Positions 35,415-46,256 of a stretch of 64,000 nt of DNA are shown here, in pieces. The number at the start of each line of letters is the position of its first letter. Position 1 is the stretch's first letter. This stretch comes from Nonomuraea spiralis (lineage in GTDB: Bacteria > Actinomycetota > Actinomycetes > Streptosporangiales > Streptosporangiaceae): NCBI RefSeq assembly GCF_014648435.1, contig NZ_BMRC01000002.1:372001-436000 (forward strand), written 5' to 3'. Under the pieces are notes generated by a model. It was not told where the DNA came from and did no database searches. It worked only from the letters and a program-made list of their open reading frames with translations. The position numbers and the translations under genes are program-made.

Positions 35415-36950
35415 TCAGAGCCGGAACTCCAGATCCGGGACGATCTCCGCCACGTCCATCTGCGCCTTCTGCAGGCGGCCCGAGAAGTCCCAGTTCATCG
35501 CCTGCCAGCGGGTGAACTGGTCGAGCACCCACACCCCCGACTGGCGGCTGCCGTTGCCGGACTTGCCGTTGCCGCCGAAGGGCAGGTGGGCCTCGGCGCC
35601 GGAGGTGGAGTTGTTGACGCTGACCATGCCCGCCGAGATGCCCTCGCGGAAACGGAAGGCGTGCTTGGGGTCGGTCGTGTAGATGGAGCTCGACAGGCCG
35701 TAGCCGGGGCGGTTGGCCAGGTCGACGGCCTCGTCGAGGCTGGTGAACGTGGTCACGCCGACGATCGGGCCGAACGTCTCCTCCAGGAACAGCCGGTCGC
35801 CGGGCCGGACGCCGTCGACGATGACCGGGTGGTAGTAGAGGCCGCCGTCGCCGTCGAAGTCGCCGCGCGGGTTGTCCTTGGTGATCTTCCCGGTGCTCCC
35901 CGACACGACCTGGTGGTGGGGCTGGATCCAGGTCAGGTACTCCTCGTACCGGTCGGCGAACTTCTGGTCGAGCAGCGGCCCGGCCAGCACGTCCTGCTCC
36001 GGGTCGCCGATCCTGGCCTCGCGGGCCGCCCGCGCGAACCGCTCGACGAACTCGTCGTGCACGCTCTCGTGCACGATGACCGTGCCGAGGCTGGTGCAGC
36101 GCTGGCCGGCGGTGCCGAAACCGGAGAACAGCGCACCCTCGACGGCCAGGTCGAGCTCGGCATCCGGCATGATCACCATCGGGTTCTTGCCGCCGAGCTC
36201 CAGGCACGCCGACTGCAGGTGGCGCCCGGCCAGCTCGCCGACCTTCCTGCCGACCTCGCTCGACCCGGTGAAGCCGACCTTGTGCACGCTGCCCTCCTCC
36301 AGGGCCAGCTCCAGCCCGGCGAACGTCTGCGCGCCGTCGGCGAAGACGACGTTGAGCACCCCGTCGGGCAGCCCGGAGGCGGCGAACAGCCGGTACATGG
36401 CCTCGGCGGAGGCGGCGGCGTACTCGGCGGGCTTCCACACCACGGCGTTGCCGCACAGCAGCGCGGGCACGAGGTACCAGGAGGGCACGGCCACGGGGAA
36501 GTTGCCCGCCGTGATCACCGCGGCCACCCCCACCGGGTTACGGAAGGTGAACAGGTTCTTGTCCGGCATCTCCGAGGGAACCGTCTGCCCGTAGAGCCTG
36601 CGGCCCTCGCCGAGGAAGAAGTCGCAGGTGTCGACGATCTCCCGCACCTCGCCCAGCGCCTCGGCGTACGGCTTGCCGATCTCCCGGGTGACCAGGCGGG
36701 CCAGGCTCTCGGCGTTGGCCTCCACCAGCCGTCCGATGGAGGCGATCACCCGGCCGCGCACCGGCGCCGGCACCTTGGCCCACTCGCGCTGGGCCTCCTT
36801 CGCGGTGCGGCAGGCGGCGGCGAACGCGGCGGCGTCGGCCAGTCCGACCCGGGCCACGACCTCGCCGGGGCGGGCGGGGTTGGTCGACTCGTACACGCTC
36901 TCGCCGGCGGTGTCCTTCCCACCCACGATTGAAACGATCTGACGGCTCAC
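35415..36950 (-). CDS. NAD(P)-dependent aldehyde dehydrogenase
   Basis: 511 aa from GTG 36950, with GAGGAGG 6 nt upstream. Catalytic residues are visible: Asn150 (ITAGNFPVAVPSWY), Glu251 (LELGGKNPM) and nucleophile Cys285 (GQRCTSLG). The NAD-loop GFTGSSEVG (227-235) is intact. The sequence is nearest to semialdehyde/aminoadipate-semialdehyde or aldehyde-to-acid dehydrogenases with a long C-terminal region (SGAEAHLPFGGNGKSGNGSR). Exact substrate unknown. Next to glnII, a link with amino-acid degradation is possible but not shown. Confidence 0.9.
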   Translation of the reverse strand: MSRQIVSIVGGKDTAGESVYESTNPARPGEVVARVGLADAAAFAAACRTAKEAQREWAKVPAPVRGRVIASIGRLVEANAESLARLVTREIGKPYAEALGEVREIVDTCDFFLGEGRRLYGQTVPSEMPDKNLFTFRNPVGVAAVITAGNFPVAVPSWYLVPALLCGNAVVWKPAEYAAASAEAMYRLFAASGLPDGVLNVVFADGAQTFAGLELALEEGSVHKVGFTGSSEVGRKVGELAGRHLQSACLELGGKNPMVIMPDAELDLAVEGALFSGFGTAGQRCTSLGTVIVHESVHDEFVERFARAAREARIGDPEQDVLAGPLLDQKFADRYEEYLTWIQPHHQVVSGSTGKITKDNPRGDFDGDGGLYYHPVIVDGVRPGDRLFLEETFGPIVGVTTFTSLDEAVDLANRPGYGLSSSIYTTDPKHAFRFREGISAGMVSVNNSTSGAEAHLPFGGNGKSGNGSRQSGVWVLDQFTRWQAMNWDFSGRLQKAQMDVAEIVPDLEFRL

Positions 36951-37015
36951 CGGTGGCCTCCTCGTAGTTCCTCCGGACAGACAATCATCCTGCCGGAAAA
37001 AACCCAAGACACCCG

Positions 37016-37960
37016 TCAGCGTGCGGGACCGCCGAGCACCTCGCCGATCACGTGCCGGGCGTTGGCGGCCATGGCCGGGTTGGTGTCCTTGTAGTAGGGG
37101 AGCTGGATGAGCGCCATGGACAGCGCCCGGCCGCGTCCGCGCGCCCACATGGCGTCGTCGGCCCCGAGCTCGGCCCTGAAGACGTCGCGGGCGGCCGGCG
37201 GCAACAGGTTCCAGGCCGGGATCAGGTCGCAGGCCGGGTCGCCGGCGCCGAGGGTGCCCCAGTCGATGACCCCGCTCAGCCGCCCGTCGCGGACCAGCAG
37301 GTTGCCCGGCATCAGGTCGGCGTGCACCCAGACCGGCCCGCCCAGCCACTCGGGCGCGCTCAGCGCCTCCTCCCAGGCGGCGGTGGCCGCGCCGGTGTCG
37401 ATCAGGCCGTCCAGCTCGCCGATCGCGGCCCTGGTCGCGGTGTCGAGGCGGGCCAGCGGCCCGCCCCGGTAGGCGTCGGGCGCGCCCGCCGGGTCCACCT
37501 CACGCAGCGCGCCGACGAACGCGGCCAGGTCCGCGGCCAGATCGACGGCCGATTCCGCGGCCTGCCCGGCGGCGGGGGCCGCGGCGCCGCCGGACAGCGG
37601 GCCGCCCGACAGTGCGCCGGCGTCCGGGTTGTCGCCGTCGAGCCAGCGGCAGACCGACCACGCCCAGGGGAAGCCCTCGCCGGGCGAGCCCGAGCCGAGC
37701 ACCGCGGGGATCGGTACGGGCAACACGGGGGCCAGCACGGGCAACCACCTCTGCTCCTTGGCGACGTCCCCGACCCCCTGCGGGATGCGCGGCAGGCGGA
37801 CGGCCAGGTCGTCGCCGAGCCGGTAGACCGCGTTGACGGTGCCGGCGGAGGGGAAGCGGCGCAGCGGGAGCCCGGCCCATCGCGGGAACTGCGCGGCCAG
37901 CAGCCGCCGCACCAGGGCCTCGTCGATGTCGGCCTCGTCCGCGTGCATCCTGCCGCCCAT
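37016..37960 (-). CDS. aminoglycoside phosphotransferase (APH)-family kinase
   Basis: 314 aa. The nucleotide-binding lobe AVRLPRIPQGVGDVAKEQRWL is followed by hinge and lobe 2 with the catalytic loop VHADLMPGNLLV (His-x-Asp-x4-Asn) and VIDWGTLGAGDPACDL, the metal-binding DxG-like motif. A Gly/Ala-rich low-complexity insert lies around 130-145. Family members phosphorylate aminoglycosides, macrolides, choline or homoserine; nothing here fixes the substrate. ATG 37960 is chosen for GGGGGAG 4 nt upstream. A more distal ATG four codons inside is possible. Confidence 0.85.
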   Translation of the reverse strand: MGGRMHADEADIDEALVRRLLAAQFPRWAGLPLRRFPSAGTVNAVYRLGDDLAVRLPRIPQGVGDVAKEQRWLPVLAPVLPVPIPAVLGSGSPGEGFPWAWSVCRWLDGDNPDAGALSGGPLSGGAAAPAAGQAAESAVDLAADLAAFVGALREVDPAGAPDAYRGGPLARLDTATRAAIGELDGLIDTGAATAAWEEALSAPEWLGGPVWVHADLMPGNLLVRDGRLSGVIDWGTLGAGDPACDLIPAWNLLPPAARDVFRAELGADDAMWARGRGRALSMALIQLPYYKDTNPAMAANARHVIGEVLGGPAR

Positions 37961-38043
37961 GCGCTCCCCCTGGTCCGTACGATCCGCGGGACACATGTCA
38001 GCGGATCGGGACGGGGTGCGTCAAGTCGGGCGGGCGCCCGCGT

Positions 38044-38304
38044 TCACCACGAACGGGTGGGCACCGGCCCGTCGCCGAGGTCGTGCCGGGCGTCGGCGCC
38101 GAGCCGTCCGGCCAGGTCGGCCAGCGCCCGCGAGACCGCCAGCTCGTCGCCGACCTCCGGCAGGGACGGGTCGGCGGGGTTGCGGCGGGCGTGGCCGGCG
38201 CCCTCGACCCGGGTGCCGTCCGGGGTGGTCAGGACCGCCCGCGCCGAGGTGTCGTCGCCGTCCTCGGCGAGGTGGATCCGTACGGTCCACTGCTTGGCTT
38301 CCAT
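38044..38304 (-). CDS. DUF1876 protein
   Basis: 86-aa small protein: KQWTVRIHLAEDGDDTSARAVL, then LAVSRALADLAGRLGADA. This pattern matches DUF1876, a dsRBD-like fold found in high-GC actinobacteria, often near redox/dormancy genes. Function unknown. It is followed on the same strand by no close gene; upstream is the Rv1733c-like membrane protein. Confidence 0.85.
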   Translation of the reverse strand: MEAKQWTVRIHLAEDGDDTSARAVLTTPDGTRVEGAGHARRNPADPSLPEVGDELAVSRALADLAGRLGADARHDLGDGPVPTRSW

Positions 38305-38376
38305 GGCTCGCCTCCTCCGGCGTACGGCTGCCCGGACAGACATGGGTAAACCGGGGCGCACCGCGCGGTGACCCGG

Positions 38377-38976
38377 CTACGGGCGGCGCGGGCGGCGCCA
38401 GCGGTCGTCGGCCCGGATCCAGGCCGCGTCCCACTCGGCGTACCTGCGCCGGTCCAGCAGCCGGAGCAGCGCCGCGAGCAGCCCGGCGACCAGCAGCACC
38501 GCCAGGACCAGCGTGAACAGCGCCATGCCCACCCCGCGCAGGACGACATCGGTACGGCTCGGCGGCGGCGTGGTGGGATCGCCCTCATGGTCGATCCACA
38601 GGGGCACGCTCTGGCCCGCCCGCGTACCGGCCGGGACCGAGATCCGGCCGGTACGGACGACGCCCGCCGGGGTCGTCCACCGCGCCGGCACGGTCGAGGC
38701 CGCCGACTCGCCGAACGCGGCCCGTACGGACCGGGGCTCCCGCAGCAGCGTCGCGGTCACCTGCTGGCGGAACCCCGGGCCGATCCGGGCGTTGCGCAGG
38801 CCGCCCTCGTAGGTGATCCGGCCGGCCAGCACGGCCGGCCAGACGCTGATCAGGACGAGGAGCACCGCCACCACCAGCCCGGCGCTCTCCAGCCGGTCGG
38901 AGCGGCGGCGCAACGGGTTGCGGTCCGGCCGGTGCCGGCGGATCCGCAACATCGTGGCGTTCATGACGGCCCTCAT
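38377..38976 (-). CDS. Rv1733c-like two-helix membrane protein
   Basis: 199 aa. A basic N-terminus (RIRRHRPDRNPLRRRSDRLE) precedes the first membrane helix (residues about 33-53). An extracytoplasmic region of about 90 residues has a beta-rich core (VPARWTTPAGVVRTGRISVPAGTRAGQSVPLWID). A second helix (VGMALFTLVLAVLLVAGLLAALL) and a basic C-terminus follow. Matches the actinobacterial Rv1733c family of unknown role. The first ATG is used; a second ATG is four codons later. It lies 72 nt upstream of the DUF1876 gene. Confidence 0.82.
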   Translation of the reverse strand: MRAVMNATMLRIRRHRPDRNPLRRRSDRLESAGLVVAVLLVLISVWPAVLAGRITYEGGLRNARIGPGFRQQVTATLLREPRSVRAAFGESAASTVPARWTTPAGVVRTGRISVPAGTRAGQSVPLWIDHEGDPTTPPPSRTDVVLRGVGMALFTLVLAVLLVAGLLAALLRLLDRRRYAEWDAAWIRADDRWRRPRRP

Positions 38977-39040
38977 CGCGCACCTCCCACGGTCACCTTC
39001 CTCCTTCCCGCAGAACGGGCGGGTAGCCCGCGTGCGCCGC

Positions 39041-39967
39041 TCAGCTCCAGGGCGCCGTCGGGTACCAGATGAGGTCGCGGCGGGCCAGGATCCGGACGTC
39101 CCAGTACAGGAGGGTGAAGACGCCGGCCACGACGAGCGCCGCGCCGGTGATCAGAGCCAGGCGGCCCGGGGTGGCGGTCAGCCAGCGGTGCGCGCGGCCT
39201 CCCGTGGCGAGGGCGAGCAGCATGAACAGGACCGCCATGACGACGATGTTGCCGGCCGACTGGAGCATGAAGGCCAGCGCGCCGTACAGGGGGTTGTGGC
39301 TCTCGGCCGCGTCCCTGAAGAGCTGGCGGAACAGGGGGAACGGGCGGCCGATCAGGAAGCCGCCGATCAGCGCGCCCATGACGACCATGCGGGCCCTCGG
39401 GTGGCGGGCCAGCGGGTCGGGCAGGTAGCCGAGCGCGGCCAGGCCCAGGTAGAGGAAGGCCAGCCCGATCAGCCCGAACGTGATCATCGCCTGGATCAGG
39501 CCGGGGGACAGGGTGCCGGGGGCGGGCCTGGCGGTGGCGAACTGCGGCATGGAGGTGCCGACGATGCCCACCACGACGCCGTACGCGCCGGACACGGTCA
39601 GCGCGCCGGCCGCCAGCCAGCCGAGCGGGCGTAACGTCCCGCGGATCCGGGCCCCGACCGACGGCCTGGCCCCGACCAGGGGCGCGACCGCGCCGAGCGC
39701 GGCGATGTTGCACGCGGTGAACGAGCCGGCCAGGCCGGAGGCGAAGGCGAACAGGATGCCGGAGACGGTCCCGGCGATGGGGGTGGCGTCGGCGTCGCGG
39801 CCGAGCATCGTGTCGGCGACCGTCGAGCCGATCGTCTGGTCGACGAACTCGGCCGACCACACGACGGTCAGCAGGAATCCGGCCAGCGCGCTGAGCAGCA
39901 GCACGAGCCCGCGGCGGCGGGCGGCCACGGGCTCAGCGGCGGGGGCCGCGGCGAGGGGCAGGGTCAT
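39041..39967 (-). CDS. polytopic membrane protein, CcdA/DsbD-like
   Basis: 308 aa, about seven or eight transmembrane helices. AFASGLAGSFTACNIAALGAVAPLVGAR resembles the first helix of CcdA-type thiol transporters, with one Cys (FTACN) where CcdA has its pair. FGLIGLAFLYLGLAALGYLP and FPLFRQLFRDAAE follow. The 5' end overlaps the P450-like gene by 35 nt, and AAAGGGAA sits 6 nt before ATG 39967, so it is the downstream partner in that operon. Redox or substrate transport for the P450 is a guess. Confidence 0.65.
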   Translation of the reverse strand: MTLPLAAAPAAEPVAARRRGLVLLLSALAGFLLTVVWSAEFVDQTIGSTVADTMLGRDADATPIAGTVSGILFAFASGLAGSFTACNIAALGAVAPLVGARPSVGARIRGTLRPLGWLAAGALTVSGAYGVVVGIVGTSMPQFATARPAPGTLSPGLIQAMITFGLIGLAFLYLGLAALGYLPDPLARHPRARMVVMGALIGGFLIGRPFPLFRQLFRDAAESHNPLYGALAFMLQSAGNIVVMAVLFMLLALATGGRAHRWLTATPGRLALITGAALVVAGVFTLLYWDVRILARRDLIWYPTAPWS

Positions 39968-41240
39968 GGTGGTTCCCTTTCTCGTCCAGAAGGAAGTGGC
40001 GTTCGCACAGACGCAGGCGCCGGGCGTCCCAGACCATGTACGTGCCGAGGACGAGTTGCGCGATGCTCCGGGTCACCTCCTCCCAGCGGTCGCGCACCCG
40101 CAGGTACGCCAGCAGCGGAAGGCGCAGGCGGGCGGCCTGGCCGTGGGGCGTCATCAGGCAGGGGCCGCGGTTGGGGAGCGAGCGGGTGTGCGCGGCCCAG
40201 GTGGTGAACGTGTACGCGCCGAGCAGTTCTGCGACGACGGCCTGGACGGTGAGCGGGGCCAGGTGCCAGGCCGGACAAGGCCGGTTGGTGGGAACGCCGA
40301 ACGGGATATTGCCACCTTTAGCATGAAATTCCGGGTAGTTAAAGCAGAGGACCGATCCCGCCGGGATCACGCTGTCCCGGCCCAGCCCGATGTCCTCGTA
40401 CGTGACCCGGTGGGCCACCCCGAACAGCGGGAACCTGCGCAGCGTCTCCTCGATGAGCTCGCCGACCGCCGGCCCGTCGCCCTCCCCGCGCCCCTCGGTC
40501 GCCGCGACCATGAGCGCGTGCGCGGTGGCCTCCGAGCTCTGCACGACGGCCGTGTTGAAGAACGTGCCCTGAAGGTAGTACGCCTGCTCGCGGCGGCTGA
40601 GCGAGGCGGGCAGGAGGTGCGGGACACGGTCGAGGGACGACTCCAGGTAGGCGGTCAGCCGCAGCCGCCTGTCCATGTGACGCAGGCCGCAGCACTTCAG
40701 CGAGGTCACCACGTCGTCGGCGTGCGCCACGATCAGCTCGCGCACGCCCGGCGGGCAGGGCTCGCCGAACACCAGCCGGTGGTAGAACTCGGCCCAGACC
40801 GGCATGGCGAGGTCGCGCAGGCGTACCAGGCGGCGGTCGGCGGGCGGCGGGGCGGCGCGCAGGCTCTCCACGGCCATCGACGCGGCGCGCCGGCTCGGCA
40901 GGGTCAGCACCCGGCGGGTGCACGCGGCGACCTCGGCGTGACGCGGCCCCGGCTCCAGGTGCTCCTGGTGCACGTCGGCGCCGGGGGAGAGCCAGTACCA
41001 GAACAGGTCCGACAGCGCGGCCCCGCGGCTGCGCCCGCGCGCGGCCGGATGCCCGTACACCTCCAGGAATCGCGAGACGTCCACCAGGTCGCCCGGTACG
41101 GGCACGCCCTCCGTCCCGTTGATCCGGGCGAACAGCCACACACGCAGCGCGGTCACGGCCCTGGGCAGCCAGTACGGCAGGCTCAACAGGACCAGCAATG
41201 ACAAAATGTAAACCACATCAGTTAGTACGAAATTGAACAC
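39933..41240 (-). CDS. membrane-anchored cytochrome P450-like protein
   Basis: 435 aa if started at GTG 41240; the start is uncertain because no clear SD is visible. An N-terminal hydrophobic anchor (LTDVVYILSLLVLLSLPYWLP) is unusual for bacterial P450s. The I-helix region is YLQGTFFNTAVVQSSEATAHA, the ExxR motif is EETLRRFP (Glu265, Arg268) and the proposed heme-thiolate loop is IPFGVPTNRPCPAWHLAP (Cys322). That loop deviates from FxxGxRxCxG. Probably a P450 of an unassigned class. Next to an FMN hydroxy-acid oxidase and a sulfotransferase, it suggests a tailoring pathway. Confidence 0.7.
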   Translation of the reverse strand: MFNFVLTDVVYILSLLVLLSLPYWLPRAVTALRVWLFARINGTEGVPVPGDLVDVSRFLEVYGHPAARGRSRGAALSDLFWYWLSPGADVHQEHLEPGPRHAEVAACTRRVLTLPSRRAASMAVESLRAAPPPADRRLVRLRDLAMPVWAEFYHRLVFGEPCPPGVRELIVAHADDVVTSLKCCGLRHMDRRLRLTAYLESSLDRVPHLLPASLSRREQAYYLQGTFFNTAVVQSSEATAHALMVAATEGRGEGDGPAVGELIEETLRRFPLFGVAHRVTYEDIGLGRDSVIPAGSVLCFNYPEFHAKGGNIPFGVPTNRPCPAWHLAPLTVQAVVAELLGAYTFTTWAAHTRSLPNRGPCLMTPHGQAARLRLPLLAYLRVRDRWEEVTRSIAQLVLGTYMVWDARRLRLCERHFLLDEKGNHHDPAPRRGPRR

Positions 41241-41316
41241 ATTTCTGGATTCATCCGAATCTCTGAGAGAGGTCCCCCGCGTAGTACAGGCAAGGGGACG
41301 ACGTCGAGGAGGCGGT

Positions 41317-42344
<1,028 letters not shown>

Positions 42345-42348
<4 letters not shown>

Positions 42349-43142
42349 AGGTCATCGGCGCCGGCGTCGGCCGCACCGGAACCCTGTCGCTCAAGGCCGC
42401 CCTGGAACGCCTCGGCCTCGGCCCCTGCTTCCACGGCAGGCACGTCCTCGACCACCCCGACCGGCTCGGGCTCTGGCGGGCCGCCGCGGCCGGCCGTCCC
42501 GTCCCGTGGGCGGCGGTCTTCGAGGGCTACGCCTCCACGGTCGACTGGCCGGGGGCCGCGTTCTGGCGCGACCTGACCGCCGCCTTCCCGGCGGCCAAGG
42601 TGATCCTCACCGTCCGCGACCCCGAGAGCTGGTACGACAGCGTCAGCCGGACCGTCTACCGCATGTTCGGCGACGGCCCGGCCGACGCCCGGGTCGCGCG
42701 GGCCCGCCGCGTCGTCCCCGGCCTCGGCGTCTTCACCGCCTTCCACCGCCAGATGATCTGGGACGGCTTCTTCACCGGCCGCTTCGCCGACCGCGAGCAC
42801 GCGATCACGGTGTACCGGGAGCACAACGACGCCGTACGGCGGGAGGTGCCGGCCGACCGGCTGCTGGTGGTCGAGCCGGGGGCGGGCTGGGAGCCGCTCT
42901 GCGCGTTCCTGGGCGTGCCGGCGCCGGACGAGCCGTACCCGCACCTGAACGACCCCGAGCGGTTCTGGGCGCGTGTGGAGGCGCGGATGGCCGAGTCACA
43001 ACTTCTTGATCCTGACGGTGTGGCCGTTGACGACCCGCTGCCCGCGGCCGAGCCGCACGGTGAGTCCGGGCATCCCGGCCAGCGGGCTGACGTCGAGGTC
43101 GTCCATGAGGAACAGGCTCAGGCTGCGCAGCCGCGGGAGTGA
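42345..43142 (+). CDS. sulfotransferase-family protein with chimeric 3' end
   Basis: 265 aa. The PAPS-binding 5'-PSB loop GAGVGRTGTLSLKAALERLG and the 3'-PSB motif VILTVRDPESWYDSV are clear. The recognised fold ends near FWARVEARMAE (about residue 217); actinobacterial relatives are about 215-225 aa. The remaining about 47 residues are translated antisense to the end of the NACHT-LRR gene (42996-43142) and have no fold signals. The native stop seems lost or overwritten. Coupled by ATGA to the hydroxy-acid oxidase. Confidence 0.83.
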
Positions 43143-46100
43143 GGCGAGCGGCGACAGGTCCGTCACGCCGCAGCCGGACAGCGTCAGGTAGGTGAGCTCG
43201 CTCTGCCCGCGCAGCGGGGTGAGATCCGTCAGGACGCCGCAGCCGCGCAGGCGGAGATGGACCAGGGAGAAGCGGTCGAGCGCCGCGAGGTCGAGGTCGC
43301 GCACCCCGTCGAGGTACACGTCGGTGACGGACGGGCAGTTCCGGGAGGCGGCCTCCAGGCAGGCGCCGGACTCCGTGATCGCCTCCAGCCACAACTTCCG
43401 CAGCTCCCGCATCCCGGCGAACACCGAACCGGGCAGCGGCAGGCCCTCCCGCTTGAGGTAGAGGAACTCCAGCTCGCTCTGCCGGGAGAGCGGTTCGTGC
43501 CAGGCGTCCCGGCCGTCGTCGAGCAGGTCGAGGCCGAGCTCCTTCAGGCGCGGCAGCCGGCCGAGGACGGCCGGATCGCCGAACCGGGCCTCGTGCAGCC
43601 ACAGGTGCCGCAGCCGCGGCAGTTTCGCCACGGCGCCGAGGTCGAGCGCGTGCGGGGTGAAGAAACGTACCTGGAGGCGCTCCAGGTGGGGCAGGAGCTC
43701 CACCCCGTCCAGGGAGTCGACCGGGACGTCGTACAGGCTCAGCGCCCGCACCTGCGGCATGTCGCGGAGGAAGCGCACGTCGGGAAGGGGAGTGGGCACG
43801 CTGACGGTCACGTCGGTCGCCTTCAGGAGGGCGGCGCTGCGCAGCAGCCGGGCGCCGGCGAAGGTGACGCTCTCCATCCCGGCGAGCACGCGCCGGGCGT
43901 AGACGCCGGCGTCGAAGTACTGCCAGCCCTGCTGGAGCTGCTCCCGTACCTGCCAGCGTTCGTCGGAGGCGTATCCGGCGAGCCGGTCCAGGGCCTCCGG
44001 GCCGTTGATCAGGAACGTCGTGCGCACCACCCAGGCGGCGCGGACGTCCGGCAGGCCCGACAGGTCGCGGGGCAGCCGGCGCAGGATCTCCTCGCCCGCC
44101 GCCGCCAGCAGGTTCGCCTCCTCCTCGGTACGCGGCGGGATCACCTGCGCCAGGCACGCCTCGAACCGGTCGCGCAGCCCGGCCGGGATCTCCTGGATGG
44201 TCTCCAGGCACGCGGCCACCAGCAGCCGCAGCCTGCGGGCGTGCTTGCCGCCCTGGTCGGCGCGGTCCAGCAGGCCGCTCAGCAACTCCCCGCGCAGCCG
44301 GGCGTTGGCGTGCCCGGCCGCCATCACGACGACCTCGCGCCACTGGTCCAGGTGCGCCCGCTCGACGGCCGCCTCGACGTCCTCGTCCTCCACGAGCTGC
44401 CCGGCGGCCAGGTACTCCTGCACGGTCCGGTGCGCGAAGTCGATGCGGCCGGGCACCGGCTCGCGCAGCACGCCGCTCCTGCGCAGCAGGTGTTCGAGCA
44501 CGTCGGAGGCGGTGTGGGAGACGCGGGTCATCGAGGCGAGCTTCTGCTCGACACGCCGCAGCGCGGTCGCCTTCGACAACTCCGAACGGCCCATGGACAC
44601 CAGCCGCCAGGCCAGGTCGCGCAGGATCCACACCTTCTGGCCGGGGTCCAGCGACACGTCGTCGTCGATCCGCCGCTCGGCGTCGCGCCGTTCTAGCAGC
44701 AGGCTGAGCACGGCGTCGTAGAAACCCATCCGGCTGCGCGGGAGCTGGGTGCGGCGGTCGAGGTTGAGCGCGCACAACATGGCGGCCAGCAGCGGCGTCG
44801 AGGCGACCACGCCGAGGTGCGGGTTGGACTCCATACGGGCCAGCAGGGCGACCTCGTAGCCCTCCAGCTCGCCGGGGTCGCACGGCAGGCTGGGGCAGTC
44901 GCGGATCGCCACGTGCCACTGGCGGATCAGCTCCCGCTGGTCGTCGGGGGTCATCGGGTCCAACGTCACCGCCGCGAACCCCTCGTCGGCCAGCCAGCGG
45001 GCGTCGGCGGCCGTCGGGCGGGAGGTGACCACGACGCGCAGCGCCGGGTAGGCCGCCAGCAGCCGCGACAACCACTCCCGTACGGCCGGGCGGTGCCGTA
45101 CGAGCAGTTCGTCCACGCCGTCGACCAGCAACAGCCCGCGCCCGGAGTCCAGCACGCGCTCCACCCAGCCGCGCGGCACGCGCCCGGCCACCTCCTGGGC
45201 GACGTCGTCCAGGAACGCCGCCGGCGCGGGCAGGCGGCCCGACGAATGACTCCGCAACTTGATCATCAACGGCACGCAGCCGTTCCAGGCGGCCAGGTCG
45301 CCGGAGAAGCCGCCGCGCGCGGCGGTGACCGCAAGCCAGCGCAGCAGCGTGCTCTTGCCCGAACCGGCGTCGCCGCGCAGCAGCGTGAGCCTGGAACGGC
45401 CGAGCGCCGACTCGATGCGCTCGGTGCCCCGTTCGGCGGGATGGTCGCCGGTGAGCGCGGCGATCGACAGCCGCTCCGGCGCGCGGGGGCCGCGTTCGCC
45501 GGTGGAGACGTTGAGGCTGATGTAGGCGACGCTCAGCGACGTGCGCGGGCGGTAGGTCTCCACCCGGACGCCGAACAGCTCGACCTCGTCGAGGGTGCGG
45601 CTGGCGAAGCCGAGGTAGAGGCGTTCGAACGCGGCGTCGTCCTGGCTGCCCTCCGGGGCCTCCAGGGTGCGCTGCGGCATCCGGGCGAGCAGGCGTTCCA
45701 TGCCCTCGGCCAGGCCGCTGAGCCTGCCCAGGGTTTCGGTGGCGGCGCGCGGCAGGTACTGGGGAAGTTGCCGCATGAGGCCGACCAGGCAGTCGACGGA
45801 CTCGGCGAGCAGGACGGCGTACAGGCGGTCCTCGGCCTCCCCGAGCTTGGGGGCGGGCAGGGCGGCCAGGACGCGCCCGGCGAGCCTGGCCGGGTCGGCG
45901 TCGGAGTCGAACAGGGCCTCGTCCGACAGGTCGGCCGCCCGCAGCGCGTCCACGACCTCCAGCAGCACGGCGGCCCGCGCGGCCTCGTCCAGTCCCCGGA
46001 ACTCCTGCTCGACGAGCCGTGACAGCCGGGCCTCGACGGCCAGCGCGATGCCCTGGAGCTGGTTGTCGATCTTCCGCGGCGCGAGCCGGTCACGGAAGCC

Positions 46101-46229
46101 GCTCTGGAGGAGGTCCTTCAGCTCACTCGTACGGTCCTTGCGCGCGGCCCTGGTGGCCAGCCACTCGCGCATGGCGCGTTCCGCGACGCTCTTCCCAGCG
46201 GCGGTCAGGGCCGCCTCGATGCCTGGCAT
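42996..46229 (-). CDS. NACHT NTPase with C-terminal leucine-rich repeats (NLR-like)
   Basis: 1077 aa, a STAND/NLR architecture. Residues 1-190 are an all-helical N-terminal effector-like region (AAGKSVAERAMREWLATRAARKD) of the NNH kind. NACHT: Walker A GDAGSGKST (286-294), Walker B LLLVDGVDEL (366-375), sensor VVVTSRP (399-405), STPLLAAMLCALNL (477-490), and a winged-helix/helical part to about 640 (IDFAHRTVQEYLAAGQLVED). From about 830 onward are leucine-rich repeats (LPHLERLQVRFF, LPRLRHLWLHEA, QSELTYLTLSGC, LPRLRSLSLF). Such proteins in bacteria sense phage or stress and trigger cell death. It follows a cupin gene by 27 nt and overlaps the convergent sulfotransferase. Confidence 0.9.
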   Translation of the reverse strand: MPGIEAALTAAGKSVAERAMREWLATRAARKDRTSELKDLLQSGFRDRLAPRKIDNQLQGIALAVEARLSRLVEQEFRGLDEAARAAVLLEVVDALRAADLSDEALFDSDADPARLAGRVLAALPAPKLGEAEDRLYAVLLAESVDCLVGLMRQLPQYLPRAATETLGRLSGLAEGMERLLARMPQRTLEAPEGSQDDAAFERLYLGFASRTLDEVELFGVRVETYRPRTSLSVAYISLNVSTGERGPRAPERLSIAALTGDHPAERGTERIESALGRSRLTLLRGDAGSGKSTLLRWLAVTAARGGFSGDLAAWNGCVPLMIKLRSHSSGRLPAPAAFLDDVAQEVAGRVPRGWVERVLDSGRGLLLVDGVDELLVRHRPAVREWLSRLLAAYPALRVVVTSRPTAADARWLADEGFAAVTLDPMTPDDQRELIRQWHVAIRDCPSLPCDPGELEGYEVALLARMESNPHLGVVASTPLLAAMLCALNLDRRTQLPRSRMGFYDAVLSLLLERRDAERRIDDDVSLDPGQKVWILRDLAWRLVSMGRSELSKATALRRVEQKLASMTRVSHTASDVLEHLLRRSGVLREPVPGRIDFAHRTVQEYLAAGQLVEDEDVEAAVERAHLDQWREVVVMAAGHANARLRGELLSGLLDRADQGGKHARRLRLLVAACLETIQEIPAGLRDRFEACLAQVIPPRTEEEANLLAAAGEEILRRLPRDLSGLPDVRAAWVVRTTFLINGPEALDRLAGYASDERWQVREQLQQGWQYFDAGVYARRVLAGMESVTFAGARLLRSAALLKATDVTVSVPTPLPDVRFLRDMPQVRALSLYDVPVDSLDGVELLPHLERLQVRFFTPHALDLGAVAKLPRLRHLWLHEARFGDPAVLGRLPRLKELGLDLLDDGRDAWHEPLSRQSELEFLYLKREGLPLPGSVFAGMRELRKLWLEAITESGACLEAASRNCPSVTDVYLDGVRDLDLAALDRFSLVHLRLRGCGVLTDLTPLRGQSELTYLTLSGCGVTDLSPLASLPRLRSLSLFLMDDLDVSPLAGMPGLTVRLGRGQRVVNGHTVRIKKL

Positions 46230-46256
46230 GTCTCCTGTATAAGTCGATCTTCCCGA

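Noticed and set aside
37016..37960. Aminoglycoside resistance gene
   Set aside because: The fold is shared with many metabolic kinases and there is no antibiotic context. Resistance cannot be claimed from sequence alone.
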